This document shows, in pieces, positions 44,595 to 55,200 of a DNA stretch of 64,000 nt. Position 1 is the stretch's first letter. Each line of letters starts with the position of its first letter. The stretch is from Siphonodentalium dalli. Its lineage: Eukaryota > Mollusca > Scaphopoda > Gadilida > Siphonodentaliidae. Under the pieces are notes generated by a model that did not search any database, was not told where the DNA came from, and was given only the letters and a program-made list of their open reading frames with translations. Position numbers and translations under genes: made by a program. The stretch is from positions 185,074,796-185,138,795 of the forward strand of contig CP136068.1 in the NCBI GenBank assembly GCA_032622095.1, given 5' to 3'.

Positions 44595-45378
44595 CAGAGG
44601 CGGGCTGGCCGATCGAGAGACCGGGAAATTTCCCGATGGGCCGGAGGCCGGAAAAATTATGATTCCACGTGATTTTCTATCAAGCGAGAATCCGAGGGTT
44701 TTTTTACGGTTTGGGGGGGGGGGGTATATGTGGTTGGGCCGCCCAACCACAACTTGGGCCGCAAATGAAACCGACGTGGGCCGCCACATGTGTTGTTTAA
44801 CCAGCCGAATTGGCTAATCGTAATTTTGACATTAAATGAACTTGTCGGCATCATATAACACCACGTAAAGACCCCATTAATCTCGATATTTTAACGGTAA
44901 CTCCCAGCTGTAAATCCCAAAAAAATTCTTACGCACCCCTCCCCCAATTGAAATTTACAAGAAAATAGGAACGCTTCAGTTGATGCCAGTCTAGTTTATC
45001 GGATTCGAGATTTTCTTGTATAGTTTTCAAAATGTTCTCACCCCGGGCCGAACAACCATGAACAGCCCGGTGGGTCCTGGTCTCTTGTCCGTAGCAGTGT
45101 GCATTTGTCTGGAGTTAGACCGCTAGATGTTAGATTTTATGCAATTTTTCAGGTAAAAATATTTGAATGGTCTCAACACTCTCATACCGGGAATATATAG
45201 AACCATGGTTTATGAATATATAGGATATTAGACCAGAGGTGCAAATGGAATTATGCAAAAATATGTATTTGGTCTGATTCTGATTTCCAAGGTGGACTGT
45301 GGACGCCCCCCCCCCCAAACAGATGGGCCGGTATTATATTAATTTCCCGGGCCGGTTTCTTGGCCCAGTCCGCCTCTG
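44595..45378. mobile_element. hAT transposon, non-autonomous (exact 8-bp TSD)
   Basis: 784 bp; left end CAGAGGCGGGCTGGCCGATC, right end (complement) CAGAGGCGGACTGGGCCAAG, flanked by the exact 8-bp repeat AGCATAGC (44587-44594 and 45379-45386). It contains G and C homopolymer tracts (44714-44723, 45306-45314). No transposase frame. Confidence 0.85.
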
Positions 45379-46005
45379 AGCATAGCGAAGTTCCATTCGG
45401 TCATTTTAGATTTTTGTAATTTATTATTTAGTTAATTTGAAAATTAACACTGAATAATGATAATAATGAAATCCGAAATCATTCATTCAAATTTGGCCAC
45501 TTTACCTCTTTCTTAAAACACTTCTTCGTCCAATACTCACTGCATTCAACATTCAATACTCACCAAAGTGATCCAAAGTGAAATAATGTTGTTTTTGTTG
45601 AAAAATTATTGAAAGAAGCTGGTCGTCACAGTCACTTTTACTTCAGTTGATCAAAATGGCGACCAGTTGACCGCGTGGAAAAAACTTTATCTGTGATTGA
45701 GTCTCAGACTAGTGACGTCGAATCTGGTGACGTCCAATCAAAATGGTCCTTGTCCGAAACGATGAGTCCGTAGAAGTGTTGGAAATTCAGCACTTTGCGA
45801 GGTGCTACCGAAAACGCATTACACCTGACGAAAGGCTCTTTTGAGTACACTTCAGGTGTTAAAATGGCACCTGTACTGCCGAAATCAGTGTAACACTTGC
45901 CAAGTGTAAGAATACAGCACTTGAGTTTTTTGCGTGCACGTGGTAGCTATTGATGTGGGACAAAATCGTTAGCTCCGCCAACATCGTGGGATTCTAGGAG
46001 ATTTA

Positions 46006-46092
46006 ATACCCGGATGTCTCTTTTTGAAACCTCTTGGCTCCGCCTCGGGGTTCAAATTCGAAAACCAGGTATTAAATATCCATGCCGTATCC
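46006..46092. repeat. Small dispersed imperfect palindrome, copy B
   Basis: CGGATGTCTCTTTTTGAAAC ... CCAGGTATTAAATATCCATG, related to 7377-7463. Confidence 0.45.
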
Positions 46093-46357
46093 CCGATATT
46101 TCATAAGATAAGTATAATACCACTGTTGCTCATATGTAAAATGTAATAATTCCCACTAGCTGGTTTATAGTAGACATTGCTCGAGAATATTCAACTGTGG
46201 CTTTTATCCCATTAATTCGGAGAATTTACCACCTATATTTGGAAATTTCAGCTGTCATATTTAGATATAACAAATTAACAGTGCATGTTCGTTAATAACA
46301 CGCACAATAAGATCGAGACTGCACCTCGGCATGTCATTTATAGGTCAGGTTTTGATG

Positions 46358-46480
46358 CGTCCGAACCTGAACTAAAATTGTCCGAACCTGAACCAAATTT
46401 GTCCAAACCTGAACGAAAATTGTGTCTGAACCTGAACAAAATCACCGCGAATGTTGCGAATCCGAACCTGAACATTTTGA
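46358..46480 (+). repeat. TCCGAACCTGAAC repeats
   Basis: Five irregular copies of TCCGAACCTGAAC(C/T)AAA; one further copy at 46856. Possibly subterminal repeats of an uncharacterised element. Confidence 0.5.
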
Positions 46481-46937
46481 AATTTTCAAAGGTCGTTTTT
46501 CGGAGTTAGACAATAAAAATATCGCCGGTTTTGCATTCCGAAGATGTGTGGTGACCTAATCTATCCACAACAATACATAAATTTGCGGATGCATGAGCCC
46601 AGGACCAGAAAAATACGAAAAAGCGAACATTTCGCCGCCTCGATAAAATTTCGAAAAATTATGACGACTTGACACGCCAAATACAACAATTCACATGCCT
46701 GTTATGCAAAAGGTGTATTACGTATGTGTTGGGCATACAAATTCCTACATAACTGTTTCAAGGTGTATCACCGAAAGATGTCGTTGATTGCTGCTTGGAG
46801 ACAATATATACACTTACCGTTTATCTGATTTAATTGGCGCCGCCATCTTGGAATGTCCGAACCTAAACGGGTATCCGACAGTGATAGTATGACATAAAGA
46901 AAGTACATATTTAGACAGACCGACCCCTGGTTTACAT

Positions 46938-47528
46938 TTAAAGGGGTACTGTACGCCATTTTCATTAAATTTCCGGTGACAACAACGATCTAATATCGAT
47001 AATATATAGAAACATAAGTAATTTGAGTCGAAGATGTATTCTGTAAACGCTCAGGTTAATAGGCTATCTTAAAATTTAATAATTTAAAAGATAATAATTT
47101 GATATAAATTGAATTTATGACTGGAGCCATAAAATGGCGTCAATTAAATTACGAATTACCGTAATCAAAAACAGTAATTGAGGGATACTGGATTTTTAAA
47201 CCGATCGCACACACGATCGCTTAAAATATTATGATGATACGGGGAGAACACTCAAGCCACTCATTGACTAGCGACGGTACAATAACTTAAATGATTATAT
47301 GGGACTAGTATGCATATAATATAACTTTTATTTGATTCGTTTGGTTGAAAACTTTACAAAAATTAGTCGACAACGACAATTTGTATTTTTGCATTCCTGT
47401 AAATTTGTCATCCGTAACATGACTTCGTACTCAACAGACTTTCAAATAATGGAAAAATTGTTACCTTATTCTCCGACTCGGAGACTATAGAAACCAACAA
47501 CAACATTTGGCGTACAGTACCCCTTTAA
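46938..47528. mobile_element. TTAA-target element X, complete copy
   Basis: 591 bp including TTAA at each end; inverted termini AGGGGTACTGTACGCC. TTAA duplication with AGGG ends suits Kolobok- or piggyBac-related elements. No coding. An inverted second copy occupies 48480-50708 and provides an intact comparison for the insertion found there. Confidence 0.75.
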
Positions 47529-47814
47529 CTAAACAACCATTACAATCATAACATCGAACTTTGAAGGATATAATTATGACATGTATATACACTAAAAGAA
47601 CAACATAATAAAGGTGGGGGTCGTTCCAAATATAAACAATTGCATGCGTTGGTCCTTGAGGACAAAATATCTATCGACTTCGAGTATAAACGGTATAATA
47701 GCTATAAATAAATAGCGTACATTAAATAGTATGGATTAATATATATAATTTATGTATATAGCGCTGATTATTAGCATTCCCGTGTGCGAAACATCCAACA
47801 ATGTAATACTTGGT

Positions 47815-48160
47815 CGTCTCTTATATACAAGATGATGCATTGGCCTAACAAATTTTATATTATATTTTATAATTGTTAAAAAATGTAAGAAAAAAATGAA
47901 AAAAAATAAAACAAATTGTTAAAGAATGTAAGAAATACTGATAAAAATGATAAAATTGTTAAAGATTATAAGAAAAAATGATAACAATTATTATATAATG
48001 TAAGAAAAAATTATAACAAAAACGATACAAATTTTTAAAGAATGTAAGAAAAAATGACCAAAAATGATAAACAATTGTTAGGCCAAAATGCATTCTCTTA
48101 TATATGCGAGGCGGTATATACGGTAACAGCATTCTCTTATATATGCGAGACGACCTTGAG
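47815..48160. mobile_element. Degraded relative of the palindromic TTAA MITE
   Basis: Contains CGTCTCTTATATA...GATGCATTGGCC at the left and two ATTCTCTTATATATGCGAG copies (near 48090 and 48130) at the right, separated by an expanded AATGTAAGAAAAAATGATAA-like region. Termini not intact. Confidence 0.6.
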
Positions 48161-48836
48161 TTGTTAATCTTTCTTCCGATGAATCGGAATCAGCAGAAAA
48201 TTACGAAATTGTACTATAATCTGATGAATTTGATGAGCACGATTCTGTTTAAGAGCACGTGTCGGCCATTGTTACAGAAATGCTCAGTAGTTTGTGCTCA
48301 CAACTGACGTCACAATCCATAAACCAATCGCACAGCGATATTTTGCTTATCGGCCTAGTTCTTTTCGGAAGTCTCTGTTCAAAGGCTCCGATCAAGAAAA
48401 CTACGAAGCGAATTTCGTAAATCGTGTTTGTCGTCAAACTGGGTCCCTATTTTTAGTTTGAAAACGTTGATATCGCTACTTAAAGGGACACTGTACTCAA
48501 ATGTTGCTTTTGGTTACAAAAGTCTCTGAGTCGCATACTAAGGTAATCAGATTTCCATTATTAGAAAGGAATGTGGGACGTTTCGGCACCTGGACGTTTC
48601 GGCACCTGGACTAACGAAATTATGAGTGAGGACTAAATTTCTTTTTTTATTATTCTTTATTTCAATAAAATGTGATAAATCATGTAACTTGGTAACAAAC
48701 ACAAACACTCGGTGGAACGAATGGTATAAAGCACACTAGTCATACAATCCTAAGGAACGAATGCTGAACGGAATTGCACAACATGTTATGAACATCAATG
48801 CAACAATGTCTCTAGATGTGGCTATACAAGCCGACA

Positions 48837-50115
48837 TCAGCTTCTAAGAGTGAAGTTGCTGAGATGCGTCTCTCTGCGTAGCGGAACCATAGTCAAACAT
48901 CTTCGCCTGTTGGATGTCCTTCGGAACATCTTCGCGTCGGATAACAGCTTCAATGTCATTGGGATGTCGTGCGACTCAATGTACAGCTCTTCAATCCGCA
49001 AATAAAAGGGCACCTGACCTCTAATGGCGACTCTGGAGTTCATCCTTCAACGTCGTTGTTATATGGTACGCACGCTACACATATACACACTCCAGCAGTT
49101 GACGTCGAACACTGGACCGTCCATCCATTGGTCGCTGTCGTAGCGCACGATTTGTTCACCTGATAACCGCATGTTACACTATAATATAAGAAATCTGTTA
49201 AGGAAAAGGCATCTGTAATACAGAGGTTCTGGCATGCCGCGACGTCCGCCCTGGCATGCCACAGGCTCTTTGGAAAGCTAACATCCTAACATTGCCAAAT
49301 GGTAATAACTCTATAAAGAATGTACCTTTACGAAATAACGGCGATTTGTATGAGAAATTACAACACCACAATAGATCAACTCTGGTGAAATATAAGCACA
49401 ACATGTTATGAACATCAAAACACTTCTCTTTAAAACACTTCTTCAAATATTTCCGTTATTTCGTCAAAACACTTCTTCAAATATCTCCGTTATTTAGTTA
49501 ATAAAAATAATTTATTATTTCTATAATTCGCACTATTTCGTCATTTCGATGCATTTTTATTCCGCTATATTTTCCTATTTCGCTTTTTCGTTGTAATTTC
49601 TTATTTCTATAATTCGCGCTATTTCGTCATTTCGATGCAATGTTAGGATTTTAGCTTTTCAAAGAGTTTATGTGGCATGCCAGGGCGGACGTCGCGGCAT
49701 GCCAGAACCTCTGTATTACAGAGGCCTTTTCCTTAACAGATTTCTTATATTATAGTGTAACATAGGGTTGTATCAGGTGGATTTGTTTGAGAGTAGTTGA
49801 ATTGTCGTCGACGAGGCCACTGAGGTAGTCGAAAGTCGGAGTTATATGCTCGGCTGGCAGAAACGGCAGGGAAAGCACCTTCCACAGAAAGTGATGTATA
49901 TCTCCCTTCTGCTTATATGCGGACTGAGAGATAAAAAAAAACAACTTTGGTGTTGGGTCCCAAACAAACAATAGCAATGTTCACGACATGGGCCAGAAAC
50001 GAGCGTTCTAAGACGAATCGTTCATGTCTGTTGTTCGATGGTAGTCGTTTGTCTATGGTTCGGAGCACTGAATAGTAGTCATCTTTCTTTCGGCCTTCCA
50101 TGATGCCGAAACGTC
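48837..50115 (-). pseudogene. MULE transposase remnant
   Basis: Minus-strand pieces of a Mutator-type transposase in several frames. GRKKDDYYSVLRTIDKRLP and NNRHERFVLERSF (about 50097-50000) match the SG-K--DY--vL--I segment near the catalytic core. KGDIHHFLWKVLSLPFLPAE then HITPTFDYL (49920-49800) follow. After the foldback insertion comes NNDVEG with TGA where Trp is expected (near 49045), then RGQVPFYLRIEELYIES (about 49020-48960), the EG(W/H)...PFY--IE-L block. Stops, frameshifts and the insertion make it non-functional. Confidence 0.7.
49171..49763. mobile_element. Foldback insertion within the MULE
   Basis: Inverted arms of about 115 bp: ATGTTACACTATAATATAAG ... GGTTCTGGCATGCCGCGACG at the left, and their complements ending GTGTAACAT at 49763. 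It interrupts the MULE transposase remnant. No clear target duplication. Confidence 0.75.
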
Positions 50116-50734
50116 TTTGATGAAGTGTCGAAACGCCCAAGCACCTGGGCCGAAACAACCAAGTGCCAAAAATTCAGGTGCCAAAACGTCCAGAAAACCA
50201 GGTGCCGAAACGCCCAGCACCCTTTGATAGTCTGTTGAGTACGAAGTAATGTTACAGATGGCAGATTAGCCGGAATGCGAAAATACCAATTGTCGTTGTC
50301 GAGTAATTTTTGGACAGTTGTCAAGAAAATGTGTCAAATAAATGTTATATTATATGCGTACCAGTCCCATATACTCATTTAAGTCATTGTATAGTCACTA
50401 GTCAGTGAGTGGCTTGAGTTTACGCCCCGTATCAACATATTTTTTTCCACGATCATGTGCCACGCGTTGCCCAATTTACTATCCGTGATTTATTTTTGAT
50501 TACGTCTTGTACAATGTACACGGAAATTCGTAATTCAATCTATGGCTCCAGCCATAAATTAAATTTATATCAAATTATTAACTTTGAGTTTAAGATAACC
50601 TATTAACCTGAACGTTTACAGAATACATCTTCGACTCAAATTACTTAGTTTTCTATATATTATCGATATTAGATTATTGTTATCACCGAATTTATTGAAA
50701 ATGGCGTAGTAGATATATAAGACTTATAGTTAGG

Positions 50735-51312
50735 GAGCCAGGAGGGTTTTAATTACACTATCGCGCAAGGAAGGTTTGATGCTCTCGATTTGTTGGTGGT
50801 GATAGACCATTACGGAAAACGAATTTCTTAAGTTGCGCATTCCTGGCGTTTAGGGGCCAGATGGCCCTCAAAAACCCAAAAAATGACTTTTAATTACACT
50901 ATCGCGCAAGTCCACCATCTTTACATTGAATACTCTATTATGTTCACTGATCATAAAAACACAACCTAAGAATGCAAATTTCCTGGCGTTTTCAAATAAG
51001 AAAGGGGTCTTCTATGGGGACCGAAAAATGTCAAAATTTCACTTTTAATTACACAATCGCGCAAGTCCACCATATTTTCCTGGAATAGTCTACTATATTC
51101 ACTGATCATAAAACCACAACATAAGAACGCAAATTTCCTGGCGTTTTCAAATAAGAAGGGGTCTTCTATGGGGACCCAAAAATGTCAAATTTCACTTTTA
51201 ATTACACAATCGCGCAAGTCCACCATTTTTTTCTGGAATAGTCTACTGTATTCACTGATCCTAAAAACACAACATAAGAACGCAAATTTCCTGGCGTTTT
51301 CAAATAAGTAAA
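50735..51312 (-). repeat. ~155-bp array (4 units)
   Basis: Units start near 50738, 50890, 51043 and 51196 with TTTTAATTACACNATCGCGC and contain TTTCCTGGCGTTTTCAAATA. A single unit in inverse orientation lies at 54890-55025, 3' of the plus-strand gene copy. So the unit belongs to the 3' flank of that gene family and was amplified only beside the minus-strand copy. Confidence 0.8.
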
Positions 51313-51314
51313 TT

Positions 51315-53135
51315 TTCTGACGCACAACAGATTTGCAAGGCGGAATACTACTCCCGGCCAGTCCTTTCAGCTTTGATAACGGTCGGTTTTCATCCTTAGA
51401 TCCAAAAGCATTCTCAAACACTTTGAATCTATATTAGTCAATTTGGATGGGTTTGCGGGCACCATATAACGTACATGTATACTCTTAAAGCACCTCGTAT
51501 GTTTCTGTGGTAGAGCACATGGGTGGGTCTTAAGAGAACCATGTCGCTATCACAAACATTTGTAGGGCTCTGAGTCTAAACATCTGGCAGGGTCTATAGT
51601 AAACTGAGCCTACCTTTAAAAGTCTTCATCATGCATTTATTCAATACTTATGCAACGGAAACAGTGAACACAATCCGACATCACACCACAAGACACATGG
51701 ATGACATCACACACATCTATATGGACAGCTTGACTTCCAAGTTCCAACAACATCAAACATCAGACATCAATCCAGAGATCCAACGAAATAACCAACAGGA
51801 GTTACAGGACCCTGGCGAACAAATACATAGGTTGTAGTTGCTGCCGAATAAATATCCAGTATGGATATTAATAAATATGTGAAATGTGATTGTGTCAAAA
51901 ACCAACTTCCCTATTGTCGATATAAACAACTATTTGACACAATCCTAACTGTGACGAACAGTTAGAAATAAAACCTATATTGCTGGTATAAAAGGGATAT
52001 TATGAACGCAGCGTGCGATTTCCTAAATCCTACATTATGGGGCAAATATATTTATGCAAATGTGACAACACTAAAGTTTCAAAACCGAAGACAATATTAT
52101 TAAAATACAAGCTATAATAACGGGTGACAACATATAACAAATATTACATACCATCCTTTGGAAAGCATAGGTCAGATGTCATAACGTAGTATTACTTCTT
52201 AAACTTATTAACATTCTTCGAGCATGAAGAAATTAGGATAACACTGAGAGTGTTATACGATATTGCGATGCGTACACCTTGGTGACGAAATACGGACTGA
52301 GAAAGCGCGGTAAATAAGCTTACCTGTGATTGGCTAAAACACCTTAGTTAGATCTAATACTGGGCGCTGAACCTTTGGCAAATAATCGAGGCAGCTGCTT
52401 CTTGAAAGGTGTAGATATCGATGCTTTCTACACATCTTTAGGGATCAACTGCTCAGGACCGGTTACCATGTATGTGACCTGCTCAGTACCGCTGCGTTCT
52501 CGCTCACAGTCCTTGTGGAAGGTTTCACATATTTGTCGAACACCACGTCGATTCGTTTGAACTTTAGGTTTAATAGCATGTGAAGCACGACTCGGGAGAG
52601 TCGGGGTACCATATGTTGGGGGTAAAGCCGGTGGTAGGCAGTGCAGCATGAAATTGCCATCGACGAAATGAGCATCTACGACTTCTGGAGTCCCATGGTC
52701 GCAGATAGAGAGTGGTACCGATGTCAATGGGAAATGAAGAAGGAATTCTATGTCAACTTCACGTTTAGTTGCAAGGATTGCTATTCTTCCCAGCATATCC
52801 CCCGTGCAGCGGAGCTATTTAACATGGTTAAATCGTTGTGCTTCTGTTTGCTAACTTTCTTTATTGTTAATAAGGAATCGCTAATTTCAGTACTGGCATA
52901 TTTTCCTGTATTTATGTTCAAGAGGGCGTCTGTTTCCAGAGTAACTGGATTTGCGTTAGCCTGTATACAGATGAGAAGCTTTTTGAGGTCATCATTGTCA
53001 CGATTAATCCTATGTCAGTCAGTTCAGCTCGGACATCATTAGTTGTATGTAGTCCACATAGTTCAAATGCAGTGCTGATAAGTGCGGCTCTATACTTCCC
53101 TTTGTCACACTCCAGCACGATTTCGTGAAGGAATG
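51315..53135 (-). pseudogene. XPG-like multi-copy gene, degraded minus-strand copy
   Basis: Broken copy reading right to left. N-side pieces at 53120-52830 include CDKGKYRAALISTAFELCGL and, in another frame, DDLKKLLICIQANANPVTLE. Next are REVDIEFLLHFPLTSVPLSI (about 52760-52700), KRIDVVFDKYVKPS and TGPEQLIPKDV (to 52428). Homology to the plus copy ends at 52366. After ~850 bp of unrelated DNA, the C-terminal block DENRPLSKLKGLAGSSIPPC appears at 51400-51330, with homology from about 51520. The part encoding the putative nuclease core is deleted. Multiple frames and stops mark it as a pseudogene. Copies diverge head to head from about 53130. Confidence 0.65.
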
Positions 53136-54710
53136 TACGAATGATCCAGATCGCTTTGAGAGACCGATGTCCAAATGTAAACTGAAAACGTTCTCAAACC
53201 AGGGCGCGAAATATCTGAGGGACCAAAACCCTGTTGTTAAAAAGCTCCGCTGCGCAAGGGATATGCTGGGAAGAATAACAATCCTTGTAACTAAACGTGA
53301 AGTTGACATAGAATTCCTTCTTCAATTCCCATTGACATCGGTACCACTCTCTATCTGCAAGACTGACAGTACACTGGCTCACACAGACAAGAGTTCATTA
53401 TTCTCATTGTTCGAGGGAAGATCATTGACAATGTGACTCCAGAAGTCGTAGATGCTCACATCGTCGATGGCAATTTCCTGCTGCACTGCCTAGCGCCGGC
53501 TTTACCCCCGACTCTCCCGTGTCGTGCTTCACATGCTATTACACATAAAGTCCAAACGAATCGACGTGGTGTTCGACACATACATGGAACCTTTAATCAA
53601 GGACTGTGAACGAGAACGCAGAGGTGCTGAGCAGGTCACACACAATGTCATGCTAACCGGTCCTGAGCAGTTGATCCCTAAAGACGTGTCGAAGCATTGA
53701 AATCTACATCTGTCAAGAAGCAGTTGCTTCGATTTTTTGCCAAAGGTGGTCTTCTTCACACCACACAAATGTCTTGGTCGACAGGGAAGTGTACCTTGGC
53801 TTTGACGAAGAGCGTGTGAAGTTTGTTTTTGTCGATGGCAGTTTCGAGAGGCAGACAATGGAAAGTCTGTATTGTGATCATCCTGAGGCAGACACAAAGT
53901 TTGTCTACACGTGATGGGTGTTGATCATGAAATACCCGTTGGTAACATCGTAGTACGAGCTGCAAACACAGATATACTCGTAATTCTATTGCACCACATG
54001 CATAAAGTTGAATCTTTTATCTGGATGGACATCTGTGCACATCTGGACGTGGTAACAGACGCTACGTTACGTTTCTGCTGTGTCTGAGAAATAGGAGAAA
54101 CCATAATATATGTTCTGCGCTGCCAGCATTTCACGCATACAGCGGGTGCGACTATTCGGCCGATTTTGCTCGGAAGGGCAAGAAACGCCCTTCTGTCGTT
54201 CTTGGTCGCGACGATCGATATCCTGAAGCATTTGCAGGCTTGGCCTCAGGATCTGTTTCAGAAGAAACGTACGAGGTGCTTGAAGAGTATACATGTACGT
54301 TATAATTATGGTGCCCGCAAAACCCATCCCGATTAACGAATACAGATTCAAAGTGTTCGAGAAAGCTTTTGGGCCTAAGGATGAAAACCGACCGTTATCA
54401 AAGCTGAAAGGACTGGACGGGAGTAGTATTCCGCCTTGCAAGTCTGTTGGGTGTCAGAAAATTGACAGGGCTAAGTTTGTGTAATATGTGGCATGCTGCG
54501 GCTGATAACAGTCTGCCAAATGATTCCGGCAGTGGATGGGAACGTATTGATGGATCGTATAAGATCATCTGGTTCGATGGGCCACAGATGCCAGAGTCAG
54601 TAACCCCAGAACCGGAATGTGACAATGATGATGAACGTGTACCTGGTGGTGCTGATGACTCAGACACTGATGACGAAATTGACCCATACATATGCATTCA
54701 TTGTCAATAG
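53125..54710 (+). pseudogene. XPG-like multi-copy gene, plus-strand copy
   Basis: 5'-truncated, frameshifted copy of a gene family I recall as repeated, uncharacterised predicted proteins in cnidarian, mollusc and fish genomes. In order: VKECTNDPDRFERPMSKC (53125 on), REVDIEFLLQFPLTSVPLSI, KRIDVVFDTYMEP (53550), CDHPEADTKFVYT (53873), VVRAANTDILVILLHHM (53950-54000), FHAYSGCDYSADFARKGKKR (54129-54190), FGPKDENRPLSKLKGLDG, SIPPC (54370-54440) and CNMWHAA...GSGWERIDG to the stop at 54710. The acidic EADT, TD and GCDY blocks follow the order of XPG/FEN nuclease metal ligands. At least five frame changes are needed, so it is a pseudogene unless introns explain some of them. Confidence 0.65.
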
Positions 54711-54889
54711 ATGCCGAGCTCAATTGCTTAATGAAGCTTTATTGTTCAAAGTGTTTTAATGTTTTTTTTATTTTGAAACAAGAATATGTTTCACTTCTGT
54801 ATGCCATGTTTTAAGTTTGAGTTACTAAATACTTATATATTGTCAGACAAAGAACTACAATTATGTGTTTTTGTGCCACCCATGGACCT

Positions 54890-55025
54890 CTACTTATTTG
54901 AAAACGCCAGGAAATTTCCGTTCTTAAGTTGTGTTTTTATGATCAGTGAATATAATATACTATTCCATGTAAAAACGGTGGACTTGCGTGAATGTGTAAT
55001 TAAAAGTGAAATTTTGACATTTTTG
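54890..55025 (+). repeat. Single copy of the 155-bp unit
   Basis: ACTTATTTGAAAACGCCAGG...TGTGTAATTAAAAGTGAAAT is the reverse complement of a unit of the 50735-51312 array and marks the 3' flank of the plus-strand gene copy. Confidence 0.8.
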
Positions 55026-55035
55026 GATCCCCCTA

Positions 55036-55200
55036 TATATAGTCAGGAGGCAGGTCAGATAAATGATGGCTAGAACAATTTTTGCTAAACATTTTTAGTA
55101 CCATACACTAACAATATTAATAATGTGCTATGGGATACCCCGATAAATAAAATCATTGTTGGCAATTTTCTAGTTACATCTGTCAAGGTCAAAGGTCAAG
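55036..55200. repeat. Inverted copy of 63130-63277
   Basis: TATAGTCAGGAGGCA, TTTGCTAAACATTTTTAGTA and CATTGTTGGCAATTTTCTA occur here and, in the same order on the opposite strand, just before the LINE copy at 63278. The two are separated by about 8 kb. Confidence 0.75.

Larger units (their letters stand above)
48569..50221 (-). mobile_element. Mutator-like element inside element X
   Basis: Inverted ends TGGGACGTTTCGGCACCTGG and CCAGGTGCCGAAACGCCCA with extra GTGCCGAAACG-type subterminal copies. The flanks ATTAGAAAG (48560-48568) and CTTTGATAG (50222-50230) are decayed versions of the uninterrupted 9-mer ATTTGAAAG seen once in the complete copy of X, consistent with a 9-bp Mutator duplication. 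It carries a transposase remnant on the minus strand. Confidence 0.7.
48480..50708. mobile_element. Element X, second copy (inverted), split by a MULE
   Basis: Starts TTAAAGGGACACTGTACTCA, follows the reverse complement of 46938-47528 to CCATTATTAGAAAG (48568), resumes at GATAGTCTGTTGAGTACGAA (50226) and runs to GAAAATGGCGTAG (about 50708). Its last ~15 bp and second TTAA are missing. The interruption is the Mutator-like element. Confidence 0.75.

Noticed and set aside
44562-44854. Frames of 65-80 codons on both strands
   Set aside because: They are within the hAT at 44595-45378, span a G tract, and show no transposase motifs.
45780-45960. Inverted GTGC/CACTTG-type motifs as a regulatory hairpin
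   Set aside because: Matches are short and scattered; no coherent stem could be drawn by eye.
52375-53965. Several 60-133-codon frames antisense to the XPG-like gene copies
   Set aside because: They mirror the conserved blocks on the opposite strand and are explained by the inverted arrangement of the two copies.
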